Assembly: GCA_025201805.1 (NCBI GenBank)
Contig: MU619240.1
Location: forward strand, 141,603-205,602
DNA length: 64,000 nt
Source: Parasitella parasitica
Taxonomy: Eukaryota; Mucoromycota; Mucoromycetes; Mucorales; Mucoraceae
Direction: 5' to 3'
Positions 26,084 through 37,949 of the stretch are shown one piece after another (within the stretch, counting starts at the first letter, position 1; every line of letters begins with the position of its first letter). The notes under the pieces are model-generated. The model worked only from the letters and a program-made list of their open reading frames with translations, was not told where the DNA came from and searched no databases. The translations under genes were made by a program, and so were the position numbers.

Positions 26084-26139
<56 letters not shown>
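26084..26139 (+). repeat. 56-nt poly-T homopolymer
   Basis: An uninterrupted run of T on the plus strand ends 46 nt before the POL5 start codon. Runs of this length are prone to assembly and polymerase slippage, so the exact length is doubtful; as a poly(dA:dT) tract it could exclude nucleosomes at the promoter. Confidence 0.85.
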
Positions 26140-26140
<1 letters not shown>

Positions 26141-26185
26141 TTCTGTTTGGTCTTTTGACATCTTGAAGTTTATTAAACCAATATA

Positions 26186-29100
26186 ATGGCTACTACCACA
26201 CTTCAACTGTATTGGGATCTTGCCTCTTTCGATCCCAGTGCCAGAAAAACAGCAGTGCTATCTCTCATCAAGACTTTGGCCGATTTCCAAAAGAATCATG
26301 AGGAAACCTTGGATGTCAAAAATGACATTGCAGATACCGAGGAAAAGCTGGACCTCCTCTGTGCTTCCGATGTTTCTTATGCTGTCCGTCGTTTGCTTCG
26401 TGGTCTTCCGTCTTCTAGACAAGGTGCTCGTCAAGGCTTCTCTCTGGCATTGACCGAAGTATGTCACTGATCCCTCCCGATGCTAACATTTCACTCATTT
26501 CACATCAATCTTTCTTCAATTTGTAGCTTCTTGCCATTGTTGATGTTGTTTCCGCCAAGTTGGTACTCGATCTTTTATTTCAATACACAGAGCGAACTGG
26601 ATCTATGAGTGGTGACGAGACTCGTGATATGTTGTTTGGTCGACTGTTTGGTTTAATGTCCATTGTTGCTGCAGGTATGCTTGCCAGATCTTCTACTACC
26701 ACGCAAGATATTGTGCGAATTGTTGAGAGCCTACATGAAATGGCTAAATGCAAGTCTTACCTTGCGGAAGTATGCCACCATGTCGTTATCAACACTCTTC
26801 CTCATGTAAGTTAATTTTGTGTGTCGTTGATGGATCTCTATGCTTAATGCTGACATGTCAATGTCAATCTCATAGTTGAGGAATACAGAGCATCAGATAG
26901 AGGTTGTAGAGAAAATCAAGGAACTGTTCTTGGAAGGCCCTATCGTCAACGTGGATCAACTCAATCTTGTCCTCGCTATTCAACAAAAGCTTGAAAATGT
27001 CGATCTATCTGCTCAGTTAGTTAACTTGAAGAGCGCAACCATCTTGGATGCCGCCAATTTGAACATTTTAGCAAGCATTCTTAGAGAGATTCCAGTAGAC
27101 ACTCAAGAGGCTTTAGCTGATTGGAAGCCTCAACTTCACTCTGTTTGGGATCCCATACTCGCTGTTTATTTTAAAAAGTCTCAGCCCAAAAACATTGCCT
27201 CTTTTCAGGAATTCTGGACGGTTGCTGTTGACAGTAAGTGCTGGATGGGATGCTATAACCACACAAAATTATGTATTGATATCGGTACTAGACACTATGT
27301 TTGAAAATAACGCTTCCCATGGTCGTAAGTATTGGGGCTTTCAACTCGTTGAAAAGGTTTTGCGCCGTCTTTCAGCCGAGCAAATGCCATTGATCTTTAC
27401 CAGAAATTTTATGAGAACTTTTATCAACAACTTGTCTTCTGAGGATCGCTTCTTGAACAGAGCTGCAAGACATACTGTAGGTATAATTTAGTATCAAACT
27501 CACGCACATACTAAATGGAACCTTTTCATGCAGGCTCAAGTTATTCAAGATGCCGCAGAGGAAAATAAGCAAGTTGGCTTTGCACTGATTACCCAACTTT
27601 TGGGCGATAATGGCCACCAAAATTTTGACCGTATCACTCATACAAAGACTGTTGAAAACTTGCTGACTGCCATGGACACTCAGGGCATCAAGTCTTATCT
27701 TGAATACCTCGCACAAACGTTCATAAAGACTGATGACAGCTCTAGCAACTCTAATCGTGAATGGGCCTTGACACAAATGACATTGTTGGTCACTAACGCA
27801 AAAATCCCCAAGGAAGAGGATTGGGTCACTCAACTTGTACAATTCTTGATGATTCATGCGTTCTTTGAGGTCAAGTCTGCAGACAAGTCCAAGTCTTATT
27901 TGACTGGGCTTCACAAGCCTGCTCCTGCATTGTCGGATGCTACCGTCAAGCTTTGTCAAACCCGTTTCCAAACTGTTCTTGTCGCACTTAGCAAGCTGCC
28001 TCCTATGAAACAGGCAGCTACTGCTCCCATCAAGACTCGTAAATTAAATGGTATTACAAATGATGGCGAATTATGGGTTTACCAAGCTTTTGAAATCTAT
28101 CAAAGTCTTCAAAAAAACAAGAAACTAACTTCTCGTGTCAACCCTTCAACCAAGACTCGCGAAGCTACTGACAAGGCTGTCAAGATTACGAAAGAACTTC
28201 GAGGCAAGATTGCTAAATTGGACAAGAGCCAAGTTCATGACAGTGTCGAACGTGGTTTTGAAATCCTTTTTCTCAACATCTTACTTCATACTTTGATCAA
28301 TGAAGCTGAAGGCGTTTCTGTTTTGGCTGAATTAATCGACTGTTATGAAAAAACTTTCAGTGCGCCTAAAAATACACAGAAGAAGAAGGCTAAGAAAAGC
28401 CAACAAGATGGGGAGGAAGAGCAACTTGACCCTATCGATGTTATTGTAGATATTCTTATCTCTTTCTTGACCAACGAATCTCCTGTCCTCAAAAACCTTG
28501 CTGAACAAGTATTCGAGATTTTCTCTCACAAACTGACAAGGCAATCTATTGAGATGCTTCTCAATATTTTATCTAGTGGCGAAAATAAGCATGACGGCGG
28601 CGAGCTCTTTGGAGATAATGAGGAAGATTCTGAAGACGATGACGTTGAGATGATTGACATGGATGACATTGATGAAGTTGAATCAGAGGATGATGAGGGT
28701 GACGTTGATGAAGAGCTTCGTCAAAAGGTCGAAGAAGCTATGAGGGCTCAAGGCGTCCACGCTGTCGATGATTCAGATGAAGAGCTGGACGATGATGCCA
28801 TGGCTGCCTTTGATGAAAAGTTGGCCGAAGTCTTTAAACAAAAGAAGATTGCTAAAAATGAAAAGATTACGATGCAGCAAAACGTCATCCATTTCAAGAA
28901 CAACGTTATGGGGCTGATAGTCATTTATGCCCGCAAGAATCCTACCAACCCTCTTGTACTGACGTTGATTGTGCCTCTTTTGAACATTATCCGTGCTACG
29001 CCCTCAAAATCTGTCACCAACCAATTTGTTGAAAAGATTGTTGCTTTCTTAAAGAATCGTCTCTCCAAGTCTCCTGAATATCCCAAAGAACAAGCCGACT

Positions 29101-29855
29101 ATGTGTTTGATGTTGTTCAAGCCGTGCACGACTTTGCCAGGCAATCTACATCAAAAGAACTTTCCGAAATGTGCAACCACCTGTCCCTGTATCTGCGCAA
29201 ATGTATTCTTGGCGGTTCTGATTTCGAGATCAGCAAAGAAACACCTGCAAATACCAGGAAAGCTGCTGAAAAGTTCAATGCCATTTACAGCGATTCAGCC
29301 AAATCGTATTTAAGCAAAAAGTCTACGCCTTACCATCCTAGCATCATCCAGCAGATGTTGCAACGTTACCCTCTGAGTTCTTGGGACATTCTCGAAACTC
29401 TTGCAACATTTTTGGACCGTGCCCAGTGTGCCAATATCTATAGACTCTCCATGGCATGCAAATGGACAACTGTTATCATTCAACGTACTGTTGGCAAGAA
29501 ATCAGATGTATATAATGAAAAATTCCTCGACTTGGTTCCCAAGATTGCCGAATCAGTGAAATCTACCATTGAGCTATCTTTAAAGAACCAAGACAAAGCA
29601 TTAGACTATGAAAATATGAAGAATTATTTAAGATTCGTGACATTGATTGTTAGACTTCACAAAAAGGTTGCACCAGAGACAGTGGATGTAGGTTGCGTAT
29701 GTTAGTTTGTTTTCCTGTTACTGACCATCTTATTATCTATTTAGCTGAAAAAGGTGTGGGATACTGAATTAATCGCATCAATTGGAAACAATGAGACATT
29801 TGCCAAACCCGCTATTTCAGCATCGTGTAAATCCTTGGAACAGCTTTGGGCTTGA
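26186..29855 (+). CDS. POL5: DNA polymerase V / MYBBP1A-like nucleolar protein POL5 (6 exons)
   Basis: Nucleolar protein needed for rRNA synthesis and ribosome biogenesis in yeast; despite the name it is a HEAT-like helical-repeat protein. Exons 26186-26458, 26527-26805, 26876-27233, 27292-27476, 27534-29696 and 29745-29855 give about 1122 residues, near the yeast length. The N terminus YWDLASFDPSARKTAVLSLI and YAVRRLLRGLPSSRQGARQG are family signatures. An acidic block (about residues 725-780, EDSEDDDVEMIDMDDIDEVE) is typical of the family. The donor of the last intron is ambiguous: GTATGT after 29696 or GTAGGT 12 nt earlier, both in frame. A 56-nt poly-T tract lies just upstream of the start. 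Confidence 0.92.
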
Positions 29856-30243
29856 AGAGCTTCGCTTTCCTGTTCCCTGAATAACGTATAAAGTAAATAA
29901 TAAAGACTACATAAAAATGCATAATCTATCTGTATGAATTATCTTTTCGCTTTTATATGCTTGTTCAACTAGCTACTGGATCTTTAACAATAAACCAGTT
30001 CAAACTACTGGGCTAGCGCGTCTTTCTAGCTCAAGAGGTCTTTTACATTTAGCTTTACAAGAACATCAGCACTGTTGCTTTGATTTTTTGGTTTCACAGG
30101 CAACTACAGTTTCATTGGGCAGCCAAGCTTTGTGACATAGTTTACTTGAGTTTTCTTTATTCTCTCATGTCCTTTTGATTGAGCTCTCCTCATTTTTTCC
30201 CTTTTTTACCAGTTCTTTTGCGGCAGCAGACTAAAAATTCAAG
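29856..30243. other. Intergenic, tandem gene spacer
   Basis: Gap between POL5 and the following SR-protein gene in the same direction. AATAAA-like strings follow the POL5 stop (about 29890-29905). A T-rich leader precedes the next ATG. No gene is seen. Confidence 0.5.
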
Positions 30244-31432
30244 ATGGCTCTTTTTGTCGGTAGAATCCCCAGAGAAATGAACAATGTATTCTTGGTTTAA
30301 GCTATAAATATTGCTTTGATGTTAACGTATTCTCCAATGTTCAGCGTGATCTCGAAAATACTTTTACAAAGTATGGCAAAATCACTCGTCTTGACGTCAA
30401 GAAAGGTATTTTTTTTTTTTAAACAGACTGCATTTATTGGTGCATTAAATTGTATTCTATTCAAGGCTTTGGCTTTGTAGAGTATGAGGACAAGCGTGAT
30501 GCCGAAGATGCCATTAAAGGCATCAACGAAGGAGGCGTACGTAACATGGTTCCTGACAATTCAGATCTGGTTAAATTGAACCCCAAAATACAATAGGAAC
30601 TTGTTGTTGAATGGGCCAAGAACGGTGGTAAAAGACCCGGAGAAAATGAGTGTTTCCATTGTGGCAAAGAAGGTAAGCACCAGCAACTCATGGTTGATTG
30701 CTTGCAACTCATGCTTTGAATGGATAGGCCATTGGGCCAGAGATTGTCCTGAAGGAGGTCGTGGAGGTCGTGTAGGAGGAGGAGGGGGAGGAGGAGCTGG
30801 CCGTGGAGACTTTGGCCGTGACAGGTCTCCTCGACGTGATGGAGGACGTGGAAATGACCGCGACAGAAGGTATAGCTTTTTCCCAGTCAAATAATCAGAA
30901 TTTATCAGTTCCAGTCCAGTGTGTGTAAAAAAATTGTGAACACAACTTGATACCACATTACTTGATGTTGTTTATTTTGTTATGTGAAATCCCCAGTCTC
31001 TGACCACAATCCTTTGGTATTTTTTATTTTTTATATCCTGATTTGGCTCTTTTGATCTGCATTCAAACCTTTGCTTTGTAATTTTGTAAGTATATTTTGA
31101 TGCAAAGATTTGATTTGGCTTAACCAAAAAAAAAAAAAAAAACTTTCTTTTTTTATAATAGCTAATGAATTAGAGATCCCCGAAGTTTTGATCGTCGCCG
31201 TGAGGATCGCAATGGTCGCGACAGATCTCCCCGTCGTGATGACTTTCGTGACAGAGGTGAAAGAGGTGAAAGACGCTTCGAAAGACGTGATGACAATGAC
31301 AGAAGAGGAGATGACCGTGGAGATCGTGGGGGCCGTGGTGGAAACCGTGGTGAACGTCGGGATTTTGTGCCTAGAGAGGATCGTCGCCGCGATGATGATC
31401 GCACACACGCTGAGAGAGATCGATTTGAATAG
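30244..31432 (+). CDS. SR-type splicing factor: RRM, CCHC zinc knuckle, RGG/RS tail (6 exons)
   Basis: Likely pre-mRNA splicing or mRNA export factor of the SRSF7 type. Exons 30244-30285, 30345-30405, 30466-30536, 30597-30672, 30728-30869 and 31174-31432 give 216 residues. The RRM shows RNP2 LFVGRI and RNP1 GFGFVEY; the second half is short (INEGG then ELVVEWAK). Next is a zinc knuckle CFHCGKEGHWARDC, a Gly-rich stretch, and an Arg/Asp/Ser tail with repeated RDRSPRRD. Intron 5 is 304 nt, far longer than the others; if it is kept, the protein ends after a few residues (RRYSFFPVK), removing the RS tail. That resembles autoregulated SR genes, but no transcript evidence is available here. Confidence 0.85.
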
Positions 31433-32532
31433 ATGATAGTTTTTGCATCATGCTAGGGTTATAAATTATATGTTAGTACTTTTTTCTTTTTTTTTATTCT
31501 TTTTAATTTTCACCTCTTATAATCTTATATTTCTCTTCATCACTATATTTACTACATTTTACGAATAAAAATATTTTATTTATTAAACCAAGGCGATCAA
31601 TCACAAACTTTTCAATTTGAAAAGATGCATTTGAAGTGTCGAATGCATAATTTCGCATTTTTGTTGTTTTTATAGTGTTCCCATATATTGTTACAAGGTA
31701 TCTCAGATGTTTCTTCACCCACGCTTAAAGATAACCATGCTTATTTACTTGCATGTTTTCGGTGATAATCTAGCTTCAAATGTATAGACTCAAAATGGGG
31801 ATAACCATAAATGATCTTTTAGAGCTCGCTATCATGCACATGTCTGGCATTCCGTACAGCTTTGTGTATTTTTACCCAAGGATCGCGCAATTAGAATATT
31901 AGAACATCATTGTTTCCATGTTCAGTTTGAAACACCCGTCAATTTCAGCGCGACTTCTAAAAAGGGACAGAATATGTACACGTCTAATAAAAGCAGAACA
32001 ATAGAGAGCAAACCATGTGTGTGAACACTAAAGTTTGAGTGCTGACGCCATGACCACTGGCTTGTATTACAGTGCTACTAAATGGAAATGACATTACAGA
32101 TCTAAATATTTCACAAAGAGCTCTAATTCATGGAAAATGCCAAGTGTAATGCGATTTTTGCATGTAGCACTCTTTTGAAAACACATGTATAATTCGCTTC
32201 CTGAATTATAGGATTGGTTCAGGACGCACTATCCACATGTTGAGCGTTGTTGTCATTGGTAAATGCTGTCAATTCAAGCAATGGTGGATACACAGTGTAT
32301 CTCCCAACAAGTTTTTTGGGAAGCACACATGACATCAAAAAATCACATATAATATTGCGCATAGCCATTTACATCATTGCATCTGGCTTCTTTCTCTTTT
32401 TTCTTTCTTTCTCTTTTTTCTTTTTCTATTTTTCTTGTAGATAAACAACTGTTCGGCAAATGACATATCCTATAGCAAGTATACAAAAATACAAACATGA
32501 AAACGGTTATATATCTAATGAATTCAGTAGAG
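31433..32532. other. Intergenic with possible 5' exons of the RhoGEF gene
   Basis: No clear coding frame. A strong pyrimidine run (32390-32440) ending in TTCTTGTAG looks like a 3' splice site or a promoter tract, and may mark an upstream intron of the RhoGEF gene. The AT-rich left half holds the 3' flank of the SR-protein gene. Confidence 0.4.
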
Positions 32533-32581
32533 CACCATCGATTCATGGCTCGGGCCGCCAGCCGAATTCAAGCGCGACAAA

Positions 32582-35500
32582 ATGCTGACAAGAGAATTAC
32601 CATCATCCCTTTTGTCCAATCTATCATCAATATTTGCTCGTACGGTAGCCTATTGTAACTTGACCAAACAAGAAGCATTGGTATATGTGACAATAATAAT
32701 TGCCCCATTTAGTAACACAGGAATAACATTCACACTTATATAGGACACAATTGGCTATTTTCTCTACGAATATCAAGACATCATCCATTCACAGCTGCTG
32801 GATAGCCTCATAGATCACGGGTTTTTGACTCTTGTAAATGCATCACATTTACAGATCAATTACGGTATAAATGTTTCTAGCATATTCACACCACTTACAA
32901 GATGCTATTCACCGTCATGTCAACCCAATGACGCATCATGTTACTCAGCTTTATGTCCAAACAAGCGCATGTCAAGTCTGCTACATATTTGCAATGCACA
33001 GCAGCAGCAGCAGGTTTCACAAACAGATTGGATTTCAACTATACCAAATCATGTTAGAGATTCCATAAGCAGGAAAGAGCTGAAAAGACAAGCGGGCATT
33101 GCAGAGTTACTGTCCACAGAACAGAATCATGGCCATGACCTTGATATCCTGCACCGTATTTACGCAATTCCACTACTGGAATCCAATGAAATCATTGAAA
33201 ACCCGTCAAGGAGACAGAGGTTCTACAATAATGTATTTGGAAACTACCTGGATATCACGCATTTGCATCATTCGTTCTATCAGCGACTCGCATCTCACAA
33301 CAGGCACTCGGGTTTCTTTATAGGCCGTGTTGGCACCATCATCCTGCAGCATATAACCAACTTGATTGAGCCCTACATCCAGTACGCATCCAACCATGTC
33401 AAGGCCATCTACTGCATGACCATTGAGCACAAGAATAACCCCCACTTTGCATTGTTTTTGGAATCGCAAAACGCAAAGAAATGCACCAGGAGACTAGGCC
33501 TTCGACACTATCTGACATCGCCCACTTTATGGATGGGGAAATTAAAGTTGCTGATAGAAGCAATACTCAAAAATACAGTGGATGATGCTGATCAGTTATC
33601 ACTAAAAGCGACATTGGCCATTCTGCATGACACACTGTGCCGCATGAATAGCTCGGCTACAGCCAATAGCTCTCCGGAAGATTTCAGATTTGAGGAACTA
33701 TCCACATCAATATACTGTGGACAGCAGGCCGAGTTGCATCTACTACCATTACCTGACAATTGCACGCTTATAAAAGAAGCGGCCGTATGGCTTGCGCGCT
33801 CAACGCACCCTCTTCAGCCGTCCCTATGTCATTTAATCTTGTTTTCGCATGCGCTGATCCTTACGCATCCCAAAGTAACAGACGGCAGGACCGAATACAT
33901 TGTCATACAAAGCATTCCAATCCAAATGCTGTTTATCGACTCTAATGTCTCGTCAATGATTCGCCGCATCTCATTTGCCTCCACATCCATGGTATCAACG
34001 CCATTCCATCTCATCAATAACCTGCGTCGTCAGAAAAGCATCAATTCAGAAGCATCATCCAGCAGCGATAGTGCCAATAGCACGGACTTGTCAAATACGA
34101 CCAGCACCTTGTTGGACAAAAGTAACGCAACAGGAGCCGCTGCAGCATGTCCAAAACATGTGCGTACAGTCGCAATATCCAAACCAAAGAGCTCGGGTTT
34201 GATGCCATTTCAAATTAAAACAAAGCTATCCAAACTCAAGAGCAACTTTAGATGGAGTACCAGCTTCTCAGTCCCCGCTTCACCTACAGCTTCAGGTGAC
34301 TCAACTGAAGTCTCTGTTGCACGCCGCGACTCTGCACCTGCCCTGCTATTTTCAAAACGAAAAGACGAGCAGTTTGATACAGGTTTTCCTCTTGATCGGC
34401 AAAGAAAGCAAAAGGAACAGCAGCAAAGCAGGCAGCAGCAACAGCAGCAAAGAAGAACGCTCAAGATCAGTCATATGGCCTATCCTGAGAATTCTTCTAA
34501 ACTCGAGTTTTTATCAAGGTCTGATAGACTGGTTTGGGAAAATCTGATACGAAATACTTGCCTGGTCATGGAGAAGGAAAACGAAGTCTTTAAGAAAAAG
34601 ATTATGTTTAAATCGCTATCTACCATGCGTGCAGGAGCACAGCAGCGTAATGCGAATAGCAGTAGTGCACAATCAGCCAATGTTGCAGATATGGCAAGAA
34701 TCAGATGTAGTTTTGCGTTTGGTAGGGCTATTTCTTTGACCGTCATAGTATATAAATATATACTAAAATGTGATGATAGTTTATTCAAACAAGAGTGCAG
34801 ACATGCACAAACATCTCGTTGGATTTGGCACTCCTTGCGGCTTATGGGTTGGCTTTCGCGATGGTTTAACTGCACCTCACCTTGTTTTGCCCCACGCAAA
34901 CATTCAGAAAATAGCAGTTTTAAGCGATAAACTTATCATGCAAGTACATGATAACAAGCAGCACATGCTCATCGCTTACGATATCAAGCCTTTGATCGAA
35001 GACCAACATATGGACTGGTGCATGATTAAACGTTCTTCTGTTATTTGCTTCACAGTAGGCCGAATCAGAAGCCAGCCTGTCATCGTGTATCTTACCAAGC
35101 GCTTGCAAACAACTTGGCTGGTCATCATTGTCCGAAATGAAAAGCCGTACGCCAAAAACCACTGGTACAAAAAGTATAGGACCGAGTACTCAGTCTCTGT
35201 CAAGGAACCCAGCGAAATCCAAATCATTCAAGATGCTGTGTTTGTCAGATCTGAGCGTTACGGTGTAGAGCGAATGGATATATTCAGGGAACCCTCTGCT
35301 ATTTTGAACCCCATGCCTTATTGGGTATTTCTCGGAGCGAATATAGGTCTGATTTCATACAAGGACAAAGGAATTGTATGCGACAGTCAACATGCTTATT
35401 CTATATCCTTGTTTGAAAGCAACAGCGCACTTGTAAAGATCAAATTTGAGTGTCAAGCACAACAAGTGGCTGTTGTATATCCTTTTTTGATTGCATTTTC

Positions 35501-35733
35501 GTCCAATGTCATTGAAGTCAGAAATATAGAAACGGTGAGTGGTTTTATACATTTTCGTTCTTGTTCGTCCCGCTAACAAATGCTTCCAGACCGAATTGAT
35601 CCAAGCTATCCGAGGTCAGCGCATTAAATTTATCTCTACGACTAGTGATTGCAGCCAGCCTCTGTATTACACAATGGCAAACCCAGCAAATCCAAGAATA
35701 ACGTCTGTGTATCAGTTACAACTAGCATTATAA
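32582..35733 (+). CDS. Rho guanine-nucleotide exchange factor, DEP-DH-PH-CNH (ROM2/Rgf type)
   Basis: Activates Rho1-type GTPases in the cell-wall-integrity pathway. Exons 32582-32680, 32744-34721, 34780-35534 and 35590-35733 give 991 residues. Order: DEP-like region (LPSSLLSNLSSIFARTVAYC, DHGFLTLVNASH), the fungal Cys motif CYSPSC...CYSALCP, DH domain (ELKRQAGIAELL to about residue 340), PH core (LCHLILFSHALILTH) split by a long Ser-rich insert, and a C-terminal CNH domain (VGFGTPCGLWVGFRDG, VICFTVGR, PFLIAFSSNVIEVRNIET). Two polyglutamine runs occur. The frame stays open upstream of the ATG to about 32533 (SWLGPPAEFKRDK) behind an acceptor-like TTCAGTAG, so a 5' exon is probably missing from this model. 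Confidence 0.88.
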
Positions 35734-35880
35734 AGTTTATTAATTACACATGAGATAGTCGTAGGGAAAAATAAATAAAAAGAGAATTTGTAAATATGTA
35801 TAACAGGAGGTTTGGTATGAATTAATATATGAAGGTGTTTTGATAGCTTGCTTATTTGTTTGTTTACAGGGTTAAATATT

Positions 35881-37949
35881 TTAAAGAGCATAAATTTCTT
35901 GTGCATCCTCATCATATTTGGTTCTTCTATGATTATTATTGCTGTTGCTGCTGTTGCTGCTTTCTGGTGCATCGCTACTGTATGCATCGTCTAAATCATT
36001 CTCGTTCTGTGGCAGGCTCATCCAGCCGTCTTCCGTCGATGATAAATCTGATGTTTCTAAAGGTATCCAAATAAGGTAGACTATAAATGATAGATAGACC
36101 ACACCTGTGATTCCAATTATAATTGCAGAAGTGAGATTTGTGACATGGTTCACGAATAAGAATATGTCGAATGCAATCACCACAGCTGTTAATCCCCAAC
36201 ATGTGATATGCAAGAATAAAGAAGGTCGAAATTCCTTGGATAATACGTTTGGCGATGTGGATAGTTTGATGATTGGAACAAGTACAGTGGGCAAACAAAC
36301 ACTGTTGCAAAGAATGTTCATGTCAATAGCGCAAATAAACAGCCCATTCACGCCTTACCTTTGTAATACATTCAGCAATTCGCCCATTGTATCAAAATGA
36401 TCTACTGCAAAAATAGCAACCAACATGCCAGGAACCAGTGAGATACTACGGGTAACCGCAACACGATGCCAGTCCTTTTTAAAGATATTGCCAAAGAATC
36501 CTTCTGTTACATATTGTCCAGCTAATGTACCAGTCATAGTAGAACTTTGTCCAGCTAAAACAAACAGCATTGTGTTACTTGAATTCTATAAATCATGTAA
36601 AATATTTTTTACCTGCAAGTAGACCAGCAGCCCAGAAATATTTGGCAGCGGATCCCAGCGTACCACTCAAAACTTTATCAGCATCGTCTAAACCAGGAAT
36701 TTTAATAGGCCCAGAATGATCCGGTTTAAAAAATACTACACAACAAAAAAAAAAGTTAAAATAGCTGCCATTATAAAAATATTCTATATTTACCTTGAGC
36801 AAATACAACCACAATAGCTAAATTGACGAAAAAGGAAACACTTAATGCCAAAATGGATTCGATGGCAAAGTAAAAGTTGGCTTCCTTCAGTTTGCGTATA
36901 GATGGTTGTCGACCTAAATCGCGAGACATGACAAGCGCACTATGCAAAAACATGTTGTGGGGCATGACAATGGCACCCAGCATAGCAACAGCTTGAAGCT
37001 CAGCATTTTTAGGCACATAAGGCACAATGACACCCTCAATGATTTTGCGCACATCAGGTTGGGATTGAACTAATTCAACCCAAAAACAAACAGCCATCAT
37101 GGTGATCAGCACCATAAAAAATGCTTCTAATCGACGGATGCCGTAGCGCTGAATCATCATGAATGTAAAGGTGTCTGTTGCTGTCATCAAAACGCCTGCC
37201 CATAAAGGAAGTCGAAGTAAAATATGCAATGCGACTGCCGTGCCCACAATCTCCAAGATATCAGCTCCAATGATTGCCAATTGTGCAAAACTCCATAAAA
37301 CAAGAGTCAGCTTTTTGGAATAGCTTTGTCGAATCAGTTGAGCAAGATGTTTTCCTGTAATTGTACCTAATCTAGCTGATAGCAATTGGAATATAAGGCC
37401 TAGCTTTTGTTTTTAGTTTTGCTTCATTATTTACGAAAAAAAAAAAAAAGAAAATAGCAACAAATTACCAAGAACATGAGACCAGAATAAGAGCCATAAC
37501 AAGCTATATCCAGCTACTGCGCCTGTTTGTAAATCAGACTCTAGATTTCCTGGATCAAGGTAAGCAATCGACCTAAATTTTTACGAAAGTGATTAGAGAC
37601 CTTACATGTTTATTGTTTCAGAGGTTTTACATTAACCAGCCTACGTATATAACATTCAATCAGTCTCTGTTTCAAACGAATGACATTAAGAATATTTACC
37701 TGGTCCAGTATATTTCCACAGCTTTTTGAATGAGAAGCAAGATTCAGACACTGTGCCAGTATCTACTTCAGGTTTTATTTCCAAATCACCACCAAATACT
37801 CTGCTTCCATTCATCGTTGTCCGTTGTTGTGGTGATTGGCTGCCATGAAAACGCTCGTTTTTAGATAGCAATGGGTCTTCATGTTCTGTCAGGGTAAAAA
37901 TGTCTAAATCATCGTCTTGAGATAAACGTCTAGCATCATGAGGCACCAT
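35881..37949 (-). CDS. NRAMP-family divalent metal transporter (SMF type, 7 exons)
   Basis: Proton-coupled uptake of Mn2+ or Fe2+. Exons 37949-37700, 37640-37631, 37572-37469, 37399-36794, 36735-36613, 36554-36359 and 36301-35881 give 569 residues. The acidic/Ser N-terminal tail is cytosolic. TM1 carries the metal-binding DPGN ([13 protein letters not shown]) and TM6 carries [11 protein letters not shown], both intact. The transport signature [18 protein letters not shown] is present. Exon 2 is only 10 nt (GCTGGTTAAT) and supplies the GWLM part of [16 protein letters not shown]; without it the frame breaks. The C terminus is an Asp/Ser/Asn tail with a CAG-type repeat. Start and leader: pyrimidine-rich stretch right before the ATG. 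Confidence 0.95.

Noticed and set aside
34770-35576. Separate gene for the CNH-domain frame
   Set aside because: A 58-nt GT-AG intron (34722-34779) joins it in frame to the PH part, giving the standard DH-PH-CNH order, so it is the same RhoGEF gene.
36107-36400. 97-codon plus-strand frame
   Set aside because: Antisense shadow of NRAMP exons 6-7, which have clear family motifs on the minus strand.
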